Source: Suillus spraguei
Taxonomy: Eukaryota; Basidiomycota; Agaricomycetes; Boletales; Suillaceae
Length of the DNA: 64,000 bases
Reading direction: 5' to 3'
Assembly: GCA_016800925.1 (NCBI GenBank)
Contig: JABCPU010000002.1
Coordinates: forward strand, 682,001-746,000
Shown in pieces: positions 54,258-64,000 of this stretch (position 1 is the first letter of the stretch; every line of letters starts with the position of its first letter). The notes under the pieces are model-generated. The model saw only the letters and a list, made by a program, of their open reading frames with translations, was not told where the DNA came from and made no database searches. The translations under genes were made by a program, and so were the position numbers.

Positions 54258-56319
54258 TTAGTAGTTAGCATCCTGCTCAATGAGGGCGACGGCCTTCGAG
54301 GAGCGAGGCTTAATGGAACACTTGAATGGTTTGGGGTGGCTATAAGGGTATCTATCAGTGCCAGACGTGATCAGATATGTAACATACCTGATCGTGCCTG
54401 ATAACGGATCAACCTCAGGGGTGATCTCAACACCATTCTCCATGACCTTCGAGATATCGAACACGGCTAGTGACATTGCGATAGATAGCCAGACGGAGGC
54501 TTCGGCGAGGTGAACACCTATAAACAAAAAGAAACTGAACGTCAGGATACAGTTTGGGAGTCCGGCATACCTGGACAGATACTGCAGAGCAGAAAGTTAG
54601 CATGTGGCACAAAAACCTACTGCATACTCACCGTCTTCCAAAGCCGAAGCAGATCGTCCGGGGCTCTGTCTCAGGCTTCTTTCCGTCATTGCCCAAAAAC
54701 CGTTCAGGGTTGAATTCCGAAGGGTTGGCGTATCTCTCTGGATCATTGAGCATGAACCTAGCATTATATTTTGTTCAAATATTGAATATGGAGAAAAGAG
54801 GGTACTAACCAGATGTTAGCTATGACGAAGGAACCCTTTGGGATGTAATACCCGTCGTGGGTGTCGTCTTCAGAGGCACAGTGAACAAGACCTGATATTG
54901 AGATGCCATTCTGTAACTAAATGATGCATTAAACGAGATGCACGGACCGGTAGGAACAACAGCATGCCATCGTAGGGCTTCTTTGGCAAGCGCTTCAATG
55001 TAGGGGAGAGAACCTTGGTCGGCAAAGGAGGGAAGTCGATCAGGACCGATAACAGCATCTATTTCAGCCTGAGCTTTCTTCTGCACATCAGGGAATAGCG
55101 TCATAGCTAGGAAGAACGAGTTGATAGTGGCAACAGTCTGAGGAAAGAAGTGCAGCAGTACTCTCACAAAATGATTATTAACAATATGGAGAGAGGGACC
55201 AACCGTGTCGGAAGCGCCGGCATATAGAGTTGCAGCAGACCATTTTATAATGTGCTCATCTTCCGCTGACAAAGGACTGCCTCCCAACAGTTTTGAGGTG
55301 AAAGACTCTGGTGCAATGCCAGCAGCCTGTAAAGGTCAAACATCAATGCACACTTGCAAAACTACAAATGATAGTCACCATCTGATCTACGACAAACTTG
55401 TACGGTGCAGAAACCATCTCTTCGAGAGTGTCATGCCATTCGCGGGCCAGACGCTTGAAGCCAGCGCCAGGGAACCATTCAGGGACCTTGACCACTAAAA
55501 GTGGTGAGGTCATTCAAGTTAGAGGTAAATGTCCGAATACTATGGCTTACAGAATGGCACAACATCAGCTAAGAAGGCGCCAGGAGCGGAGACACGAGAC
55601 CACTGGTCCATGGCGTGGTTTACGAGTTCAACGATGGGATCGTTGTTCTCTTTCACCTCATAACCATGAGAGATGCGCAAAATGACAGCAGCAGCAGTGC
55701 TATAACAATCAAGATCGTGTTAATACAAAGATAAATGATACATACCGTCGAACATGTGCCCCTATTTGATCTGGTTTCGCGAACACACGCTTGAGAAATC
55801 GATGGGTCTCGACCTCCTCGACCTGACTGTATAGGCCCACAGCGGCGCGAGTACCAATGACATGGTGGAAGTTTTTGCGCTGGCTGCGTAAATGGTCACC
55901 GTAAGGGAGGAGAGGCATGACGTTTTTCCAGCCAATAAGTTCGCCACCAACTGGAAGAATAGGACGGTCGGAGTAAATAGCGCTCTTGTTGTCCAGCATG
56001 TCCATAGCAGTCTTGACAGAGTTTAGGATCACGATGTGTTGACCGAAAACCTCGATATGCGAAATATGACCTGCAGATAAGGATAGGACCTCAAATGGAA
56101 GACTGTGACAAACGAGGGACACTGACCATACTTCTTACCCCACTCCATGAAGATGAGCCAGGGCTTGATGTGGAGCATATCCATGATGTTTCCGATAAGA
56201 GGCCACCCCGGAGGACCAGGGGGATACGCAGGGTTCTTCTTGAACACTTGCTTAAGCAGATACAGTCCAATACAAGCAAGGCATAGGTCGAGCCCAGTGA
56301 CGTTGATAAGTGTCAACAT
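54258..56319 (-). CDS. Cytochrome P450 monooxygenase, copy 3
   Basis: ATG 56319, TAA 54258, same exon plan as copies 1 and 2. The anchor is LDLCLACIGLYLLKQVF and the hinge YPPGPPGWPLIGNI. Exon 2 is open through GWKNVMPLLPYGDHLR to FLKRVFAKPDQIGAHVR. The I-helix reads TLYAGASDT, the ExxR motif is in KEALRWH, then ERYANPSEFNPERF, FGFGRR with ICPG after an intron, and the end SHPKPFKCSIKPRSSKAVAL. It is very close to copy 2 and copy 4 and more distant from copy 1. All exons I checked splice in frame, so it is probably functional. The substrate is unknown. Confidence 0.88.
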
Positions 56320-57141
56320 GGTCTAGTATTATTAAGAGGGGACCATCGACTCAAGAGTGGAGCGGTTAGTGGGTTTTGAAGGATCAGCTGAGAGGAGTCT
56401 TATCTATGACCAAACTCACTCAGACTTCTTCAGTCACGAGGCTTCTTCGATTTGACTGCAACCAAGGAGATATCGAACAATTGCACAGGTGACAGATTGG
56501 TTATGAAGTCCTACTGCGTAGTTAATAGTAGTTACTAGTGCGATGTTCGCGCGAAAGGTTCACAGATGTAGAACTTACACAATATCCTGTGGGTATGATA
56601 TATCATCTACTCTTATTAACACAAGATGATGATATATCCCTGGCGTTGGCTTACCACAGCGTGCTAGATATATCACTGATTCACCACCTGGCATTTTTGA
56701 AACTCAGCTATTTGTCATTCCAGGTATGACCGCAGTTTTGGCTTCCAAAAGTAGAATTCACAAAAACACAGTCTATTTTTGTCACCTCATCGGTGTGGGA
56801 ATTACCCCACAACATCGTCCGATTTGGGAACCTCTACAATATCAATTATTCCCACACCCTCCCCACATCACTGTAGCTTCACCACAACAGATTCACATTC
56901 ATATATAGGTAGTATCTCAGTATATATACGCATAAAATAACATAATAGTCCGCTTTTTTTGTTCATTTGTGTGACAGCTCCCCCTCCAGAGCAGTGTTTC
57001 TACCGCCAGTGGCCAGCCACTGTCCAGCCGGGAAAACAGGTTTGGCTTAGCCATTGGCGGTACTGCGGCGGTTGGCTTTTCCCAGGAGCAACAAAGCTTA
57101 CTAAGCTGGAAGAACACGATATCACTGGCTAGAGATAAAGG
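56320..57141. other. Intergenic, no gene recognised
   Basis: About 0.8 kb with the promoter of P450 copy 3. At 56970-57090 a GC-rich stretch (CCGCCAGTGGCCAGCCACTG and GGCGGTACTGCGGCGGTTGG) contains short inverted words and may be a small transposon remnant. Confidence 0.4.
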
Positions 57142-57366
57142 CTAGATTGTACTACTCATCATATCATCGAATGTTTGTTCGTCATCTTCACCTTCCACAT
57201 CCATGTCGACTAACTCGTAAAACTCGAATTCATCATCAATTGACCTCATTCCGAATGCCTCTGTCATTTTTACCCAGCTCTCATCCTCGAAGTTGAAAAG
57301 TTGTTGAAGGGGGATATCATTGAACATGGACCCCACATCCGTGGTGTCCTCGTCTTCTAACGAGCG
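57142..57366 (-). CDS. Acidic open frame, possible last exon of an unknown gene
   Basis: I do not recognise it. After an acceptor-like CATTGCAG the frame reads LSVLAQRSLEDEDTTDVGSM then FNDIPLQQLFNFEDESWVKM and ends in a very acidic tail (FYELVDMDVEGEDDEQTFDD) with stop at 57142. Codon use looks protein-like. No convincing upstream exon was found before the protease stop at 57553, so it may be a fragment of a transposon-borne gene. Confidence 0.35.
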   Translation of the reverse strand, partial: RSLEDEDTTDVGSMFNDIPLQQLFNFEDESWVKMTEAFGMRSIDDEFEFYELVDMDVEGEDDEQTFDDMMSSTI

Positions 57367-57552
57367 CTGTGCGAGAACGGACAAGCCCTGCAATGGCAAT
57401 ATTCACTTGTACTGCTATAATATAATCATACAGAAACCCAACTAAGGGATAAGACCTCTATAGCCTATTTGAGAAGAGTCCGTACAACCTTCAAATCTGT
57501 ATGCTGCTTTGCATCCAAAAAACGATGCTTCGTATACTTTGGCAATTCCATA

Positions 57553-59022
57553 TTAGTTGGTGGTGGCATCTGTGAACGGGGTTCCGGCAAAACCGACTTG
57601 GGACCTGGCGTTATCGAACGAAGCATAGAAGCGCTGGAGGAATACATAGCCAAGACGAAAGTCTTCCCCACGGCCAACGGGTGTGCTAAGGCTTTTAACC
57701 GCGAGATATATACCACTTTCAAGACCATTAACCTTGTAGTTTAGTTTACGAGGCCAGATTTGAGCGTTACGAGTGAAACTGTAGATTTGCTGTCATACAA
57801 ATGATGAACAACGGGTGTAATGGTTGACAGAATTGACATACATTTCCAATATGGAACTTCAGGTCATCCAGGGCACCATACTGCTCAGGGGTAATAGAGA
57901 GAAGTTTAGTCCTCGCATTAAATTTAGCGCCGGTTGCAACCCTGTAATTCTCATAGGCATCTATCAAACGTTGATTAGAATGCATAGAAAATTACTCGCC
58001 GACTCTAAATACATACCGGAGGCAAGGTAATTAAAGGTGCAGCCAGAATCCACGACACCAGAGGCGGTGGGTAAGATCTCCATGGTGCCATAGGTAATCC
58101 TCTGTTCGATACCCCAATACATCGATGCGGGGTAGGTTGTGGTAACAGGACTGAAACAAAACAATTACTATCAGTCTGATTGATCTAGGAGCTGAGGTAG
58201 CTTACGTGTATACGATGTTGCCCGTGTATAAGGCAGGGTTAGGATCACCAAAGTTGAGTATTCCACCGTCGGGTTTTTCCCTACCCTTACTGGAGGGCTG
58301 GAAAAATATACCAACAAGGGGCTGAGAAATGCTGCCGGCTTCAAACAGGTGCTGAGCGATACTCTCGAGCTCCATTTCCATAGCATTTTTCACGGTGCCG
58401 ACTGACAAGCGTGCAGGCCCGATGCCAAGGATACCATTATAAGCCATGCCATCATACTCAGAAGCAACACCGATTGGCATCGTGGCAGCTAATGTATTAC
58501 CGAAAATGAGGAAATCAGTGAATAGAAATCCTATAGATGATCGTAAGTATTTTCAACTTATGATAGTGTTGTATATCATACCAGCGAACCAGGCAAATTG
58601 GTAGTCTACCGCCACCACAAGTGAAGTCTCGAAGCTTGAGGCGGTTTTTTGGTACATCTTGTGGGCGCCAACCCATGTGACCGCGCTACCGGTATCGACA
58701 ACCAATTCGTCTTCAGTAATACATTAGCAGCCGCATGTCTCTCAGCGTTGAACTTACAAAATGTGGGGGGACGGCCAATGCCAACTGATGTGATGTACAT
58801 CCACTTTTCGTTTTCCAAAGGAATATTATTAGCACGTCGGCCATGCGTGCTATTATCCCTGAAGGCCACCACGCGAGCTTCATCGTGCTGTACCTGGTTG
58901 GTACCATTGGAGAATTTTAGCTTCCTGGTTATGGGGAGGGTGATACGGGAATTGCGAACTTCAACGGGCGATCCCGTGACTGACAAAGCCAGGAGTGTCA
59001 ACAAGGGTACAGTGGAGAACAT
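57553..59022 (-). CDS. Pepsin-type (A1) aspartic protease, polyporopepsin-like, secreted
   Basis: Six exons starting at ATG 59022 (exon 1 to 58758, exon 2 58710-58582, exon 3 from 58530) and ending at TAA 57555-57553. A signal peptide (MFSTVPLLTLLALSVTGSP) and a propeptide of about 60 residues precede the mature enzyme. The first catalytic Asp is in LVVDTGSAVTWVGAHK, the second in VVDSGCTFNYLAS. Other family marks are YNGILGIGPARLS, GGILNFGDPNPALYTGNIVY, AQIWPRKLN and GYVFLQRFYASFDN. The flap, normally YGSG, reads DYQFAWFAG, so substrate binding may be altered. It would act outside the cell on proteins. An inverted repeat covers the promoter region. Confidence 0.88.
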
Positions 59023-59034
59023 GGTTTGCTGGAA

Positions 59035-59460
59035 AGCTATATCATACTCGGTTGCTCATTATATATGGGCTAGCGAACGCGATGGCAACGTTCGGGAATC
59101 CTACTCACGTCAGTCCCCCTCGAAAAAACGATGACGAGATAGTTGCGATCCGAGTCATCACGAGTGCAAGGATTCGACTTCCCGATAAATTGTACGACCG
59201 GTGGAAAGTGGATGGATCATTTTGAATGTGATTCACGTGCCAGCGTTTCGTGGACTCACCTAGAGGCCTCATCATACTGTTATACCAATTTGAGCCACAT
59301 TTCAATTGCTCCACTACCGCATGTACGACCGTAACATCGCCAGTAAAAAAGCTCAAAGCAGGTGTAATCGTTCACCAGGATGACGTGGCTGAGGTGTCCA
59401 ACATTGCCATCGCGTTCGCTGGCACTTGTATAATGGGCCACCGAGCATAGTGCTGCCGCA
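59035..59460. repeat. Inverted repeat upstream of the aspartic protease
   Basis: Arms at about 59035-59105 and 59390-59460 match in inverted orientation, with AGCGAACGCGATGGCAA and its reverse complement TTGCCATCGCGTTCGCT as the best-preserved core, about 280 bp apart. The left arm contains the protease TATA-like sequence (TATATAAT on the minus strand). It may be a MITE or an inverted promoter copy. Confidence 0.65.
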
Positions 59461-61060
59461 GTCCGGTCCTGAACGTTCCCAGTGAAAACTGGTTCTGACG
59501 AAATAAGCCTCGATAGGTTGAGATGTGCCATTCATTCAGGACACATAGGAACACGTACAAGCCTACAGCGCCCCATACTCAGACTTGTGTTAATAAGACG
59601 GGGCAGTGTCCTATATGTTCCCATGAGTGTATTTTCGTATCCTGCATATCTGAACACATTCGCGAGCACCTTTGCACATATGCACAAATAGTATCACACA
59701 TGCTTCGAAGTTGTCATGCAATAACTGGCATTATTTGCAGCTGGTACAAAAATACCATAAAAGGAGCGACGGAGAGACCAGCATCGACGGGGGAAGCACC
59801 ATGATCAAATAGACCAACTGGGAAGCGAGTAAAGCGGCCAACAGGGAAGAGAACGACGGGAGTGCAGTAGGACAGCAGGGGAGAAATTGGTCAAAACTAT
59901 CATCGACATCGATGGATGTCAAGACTTCTCGGGAACTGTGAGCAGCGCGAGGGACGTATGACGCAAACAGGGAGGCATGCTGCTACCCATGCAGGTGATG
60001 CAACACGTACAAATTCCTGCAATCAAAAATGAGTATGAAAAACAATGTAAACAGTGTACTTACGATCCATTTTCGTGGAACCTGGTCACACTGTTTTTTT
60101 CATCTTGACCGGTTTGGCTTTCGTAGCAGTCGAAGCTTTGGTAATGGCAGAGTCGTTGTCCATTTTCTCAGGTGCAAGATGAGATCAGTATCAAACGGTG
60201 ACTTGCAGTGAATTGACTGCAAATCTCAGAGGTTTCGGACAGAGCTACAGAGGTAACTCGTTCAGTGGTGACCTGGATCAACTGAAGGAGTCGAATGATT
60301 TGCACATAATCAGAGGTGGAAAATCATGCAAATCCCGAGGTGACCTAGAGTAGTGGGAAGTACCCGTTTCTGGTTCTAATCCGACGTAGGATCACTGGTT
60401 CTTGCAGAGTCTGAATGTGTAATTCTAGTGCTATTCCGACAACTGAATTATATCTGGTTTATAGTGTCCACATGTCTGATTTCAGTCTGAATACCATCAT
60501 AATTGTATCGGATTAGCATCTGAATACGAGTACGAAGCTATCATATGACCATAAGCTCTCTTATGAATCTGCCCCGCTCCCGGACGCTTTCAGTCGTTGC
60601 TCCTCTCGTTCCCTGCCTCTCACCACCACGATGTACGGCTCCCATTTCAACTTTCTAAAAGACAGGAAGTGCGTGATACATAACACATGTGTGATATGGA
60701 AACACGCACTTTCTGACGAGGCAATGAGAAAAGTTTGATTTAGCGATTCACCTGAAAAGATACCGTGTGAGGGCGAAACGTGACTTGGTTGGGTTGGGCC
60801 GTCGCAGAGAAACTCATTCTGTCGTTGTCAAGGTCAAAAGAAACAGTGAACATTTCAACAGACAACATAAGTTACACACCGTATGAGAATGGGCTGTCGC
60901 CAAAGCACCACCAGCATTGAAATCACGCACTTCCTCGTTGTTGGACAGCGAGAGACTGTGACAAGCAACCAACATTGGGCAAGCGAGCCAAAAGACAAGA
61001 ACGCGGGAAATGAAAACGCTAGCCAGACGATACCCAGACTTCGACGTCACCTTATGATGG
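59461..61060. other. Intergenic, no gene recognised
   Basis: 1.6 kb. A frame at 59610-59690 contains CPICSHECIF and HIREHLC, zinc-finger-like but isolated. Around 60965-61010 there is one copy of the AAGCGAGCCAAAAGAC word that is repeated in tandem at 61330-61595. No functional gene is supported. Confidence 0.45.
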
Positions 61061-61399
61061 TCTCCAGGACATGAAGGAATTCACGGAAATGAGACGGCTG
61101 ACAAGGAGGCAAAATTGGCAGCCATGAGTAGAACAAAAAATAACGAACGAGAGAACCTACCCCGATATCTCAGACACGGGACACACCCACTCAGCATCTC
61201 CGCTCTAAAGCGAGCACACTGCCAAGAGACCCACTCCAGATGGAAGAAACTGTGGGCCAAGTCCCCAAGATATGAACGTTTTCAAGGACTAGACCCAAAT
61301 GTCATTAACCGATCCTTCACATACTCTGAGAGCGGGACGCAACAAGAGCGCCATCAGGGTTGGGTATTAAGCGAGCCAAAAGATGAGAACACGCATTAG
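61061..61399 (+). mobile_element. LINE (non-LTR retrotransposon) 3' relic with RNase H end
   Basis: The frame reads SPGHEGIHGNETADKEAKLA, the last RNase H motif (GHxGxxGNExAD) of LINE ORF2 proteins, and then the usual C-terminal region, LSISALKRAHCQETHSRWKK and LWAKSPRYERF. The reverse transcriptase and the rest of the RNase H are absent upstream, as expected of a 5'-truncated copy. It is followed by tandem repeats at 61330-61595. Confidence 0.75.
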
Positions 61400-61595
61400 T
61401 TGGGAGTGGGATGTGACCAGCGCATCATCAGGGTGAGTAAGTGAGCCAACAGACGAGAAATGCACTGCCTGAGAGCCAAAGCATAATCAGGGTTGAGTAA
61501 GCAAGCTAACAGACGAGAAACGCACTGCCTGAGAGCGGGACGCGGTCAGAGCATCATCAACATCGGGTAAGCGAGCCAAAAGACGAGAACAGCTT
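61330..61595 (+). repeat. Tandem repeat of ~60-70 bp following the LINE relic, four units
   Basis: Units share GCATCATCAGGGTTGGGTAA, GCGAGCCAAAAGACGAGAA and CACTGCCTGAGAGCGGGACG. The word GAGCCAA (or AAGCTAA) starts at about 61373, 61443, 61503 and 61573. A fifth, separate copy of part of the unit is at 60965-61010. Confidence 0.8.
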
Positions 61596-61599
61596 ACTA

Positions 61600-62898
61600 C
61601 AGGGCCTGGCTTCGTCCTCCGAAGGTCGAATGCGAAGGCAACTCTAGGTTGATGGCGAAGCTGCTCTCGTCTGATGTCGGTGGAAGATGGACTTAGCGAA
61701 ATATTTAAACAAACTCACCTTCAAATAAGCAGAGTGTATTCAGACGGTCGAGAACACCATATACACGGGCTGATTTGTGTTGGGACAGTATATATTTCAC
61801 GAGCACATGAAGATCTGGAAAAGTCATCAGGAAATTGTTCGTTGCAACTATGACTCAGCTCTTACATTTTGCTACACGTCCGATTTAGGGCAGATTATGA
61901 GCTAGGTGCGTTTTGCCCCTGTCTCCCTCGGAATATCCTCTGATCAATTTCTCGTTTCCGCAGTGATTCTCATGCATATATGCGCCATAAAAATATGAAG
62001 TACAAAAAAAAAATCAGATTACATATGAGTAAAAATTTGGCTTAGCCTTAGAGGACATAGATATACAATCCTTACATATATCCGACATCAGGAAATTCAC
62101 ACATTCCTTAACATGCTTAATCAGCTTAACTCACTTATCTCAAAACTTGTTTGCTCTCTCTCACATCATTCACCTGGCATATCTTATATTTTTTGAGTGC
62201 GAAATACAATAAAACATGTATATTAATATATCTCAACTTTTTTTTTCTGAATTCATTCACATTGAAATTTTGGACAAGTAGATTCAATTTCACCAAGGCA
62301 GTTAAGTGTAAATAAGTCCGCATAAGGGCACGTCAAGGAATGTGTGAATTTCCTGATGGAACTGAAACCATGGACTGCACGATGTATCATTTGAGAATAT
62401 TGAATGATCCGACTCGGTGCCGTGAGCTGTTGATGAAGTAGCCGGACCATGCGTAAAGCCTGGGGTGTCAGTTGATGGATAGAGAGTCGAAATACCTGGG
62501 GCATGCTCTTAATCATGGGGCGGGAGGTGCAAGACGGGCGGAATGTAAGGTAGACTGCAAGCCTTGATACCAGAGCATTGTACTATCAACAACATGGAGT
62601 AAGAAAAAATGTACAATTGTATCGCAGTGTGACGCTGGAGTAGGGGACCATGTGAGGGAGCAGCAGCCGGGTAGCACCGTAGCGTAGTCAGCCATTCAGT
62701 GCTTTGTCGTAGCATATTGCTCTTCACCACCTTCTTGCCTTGCTCGCGACAACGCAGGCACACAGTAGCGGATACACCACTCCAACACCATAGTCGATCC
62801 AGCACCATGACTTTGATGCAAATTGAACTATGACAGACCTAAATGTCAGGTGTGAAAATCGCTTACTTTCCTCAGCTTTGTATTTCATCTTCGCACAC
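61600..62898. other. Intergenic; right part is duplicated P450 3' flank
   Basis: 61600-62340 has no gene and is AT-rich, with short A and T runs (62003, 62240). From about 62385 onwards the sequence resembles the 3' flanks of P450 copies 2 and 3. Confidence 0.5.
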
Positions 62899-64000
62899 TT
62901 AGTAGTTAGCATCCTGCTTAATGAGCGCGACGGCCTTCGAGGAGCGAGGCTTGATGGAACACTTGAATGGTTTGGGGTGGCTATAAAGTATCTATCAGTG
63001 CCGGACGTGATCATATATGTAACATACCTGATGGTGCTGATAACGGATCAACCTCAGGGTGATCTCAACACCATTCTCGACGACCTTCGAGATATCGAAT
63101 ACGGCTAGTGACATTGCGATAGATAGCCAGGCGGAGGCTCCGCGAGGTGGATACTGTGAAGAAGAGAACTGAATGTCAGGATACAGTTTGGGAGTTGGGC
63201 ATACCTGGACAGATACTGCAGAGCAGAAAGTCAGCATGTGGCACAAAAACTTACTGCATACCTACCGTCTTCCAAAGCCGAAGCAGATCGTCCGGGGCTC
63301 TGTCTCAGGCTTCTTTCCGCCATTGCCCAAAAACCGTTCAGGGTTGAATTCCGAAGGGTTAGCGTATCTCTCCGGATCATTGAGCATGAACCTAGCATTA
63401 TTTTCTTTCAAATATTGCACTATGGAGAAAAGAGGATACTAACCAGATGTTAGGTATGACCCAGGAACCCTTTGGGATGTAGTACCCGTCATGGTGTCAT
63501 CCTCAGAGGTACAGTGAAAACACCTGAATTGAGATACTACTCGGCAACTAAATAATCCATGAAACGAGATGCACGGACAGGTAGGGACATGCCATCGTAG
63601 GGCTCTTTGTAAGCGCTTCAATATGGGAGAGAACCTTGGTCGGCGAAGGAGGGAAGACGATCAGGACCGATAACAGCATCTATTTCAGCCTGAGCTTTCT
63701 TCTGCACATCAGGAAATAGCGTCATAGCCAGGAAGAACGAATTGATAGTGGAAACAGTCTGAGGAAAGAAGTGCACTACTCTCAAAAATGATTATTAGCA
63801 ATATGGGGGGAGGGACCAACGGTGTCGGAAGCGCCAGCGTATAGAGTCGCAGCAGACCATTTTATAATGTGCTCGTCTTCCGCTGACAAAGGACCGGCTC
63901 CCAGCAGTTTCGAGGTGAAAGACTCCGGTGCAATGCCAGCAGCCTGTAAAAGTCAAACATCAATGCATACTCGCAAAACTACAAATGATAGTCACCATCT
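62899..64000 (-). pseudogene. Cytochrome P450, copy 4, decayed and cut by window edge
   Basis: Aligned with copy 3 from its stop (TTA 62899-62901 on the plus strand) up to the exon that ends VVDQM at the window edge; the N-terminal exons lie outside. The haem region (FGFGRR), FNPERF, the I-helix YAGASDT and EIDAVIGPDRLPSF are recognisable. Many single-base deletions relative to copies 2 and 3 break the frame: near 62987, 63034, 63057, 63140, 63494, 63603 and 63625. These cannot all be intron effects, so it is a pseudogene or a poorly sequenced copy. Confidence 0.8.

Noticed and set aside
57469..57744. Plus-strand 91-codon frame
   Set aside because: Lies opposite the last exon of the aspartic protease, which is clearly coding on the minus strand.
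59523..59804. Zinc-finger-like frame (CPICSHECIF)
   Set aside because: Single weak motif in a short frame without splice partners or family context.

Overview
The window looks like nuclear DNA of a mushroom-forming basidiomycete (Agaricomycetes). Genes are dense and split by many 44-65 bp GT-AG introns. The gene set (dUTPase, Cdc14, an Mbp1-type APSES factor, HEM12, Vfa1, class III ADH, mitochondrial ribosomal proteins, pepsin-type protease, multicopy P450s, F-box-like proteins) and a chromodomain Gypsy element all fit that group. Species is not determinable from the sequence alone.

Positions 1-26.8 kb are a conserved, gene-rich block. In order: the N-terminus of a short-chain dehydrogenase (-), a small hypothetical gene (-), an MFS sugar transporter (+), a disordered protein (-) sharing a promoter with dUTPase (+), a GatC-like gene (-) divergent from mS34 (+), a membrane-anchored acyl-CoA-binding protein of the Atg37/ACBD5 type (+), glutathione-dependent formaldehyde dehydrogenase (-), Vfa1 (+), two tandem equilibrative nucleoside transporters (-,-), mitochondrial uL24m (-), an Mbp1-type cell-cycle factor (-), Cdc14 phosphatase (+), uroporphyrinogen decarboxylase (-) and a Shg1/COMPASS subunit (+). 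MluI cell-cycle boxes lie next to both the dUTPase and the Mbp1 starts, as expected if the factor encoded here regulates S-phase genes and itself.

Positions 27-30 kb hold an apparently intact P450. Positions 30.3-41.8 kb are a decayed PIF/Harbinger-type DNA transposon with a Myb/SANT-like ORF on the left and a DDE transposase on the right. The transposase is split by a young Tf1/sushi-type chromovirus (34128-40673) with equal-length, apparently identical 476 bp LTRs and a GGGGT target duplication. The retroelement carries signs of self-primed reverse transcription and a -1 gag-pol frameshift site. A hAT-like relic, an 8 bp minisatellite and CT-rich, retroelement-like sequence follow up to about 45 kb.

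Positions 45-64 kb are an accessory region. It has three more closely related P450 copies in different states of decay, a 2.4 kb tandem segmental duplication carrying two F-box-like genes, a pepsin-type aspartic protease with an inverted repeat in its promoter, and a LINE 3' relic with tandem repeats.

Several otherwise conserved genes show a single small frame break (sugar transporter, mS34, retroelement pol, one P450). Real decay and sequencing indels cannot be told apart from the sequence alone.
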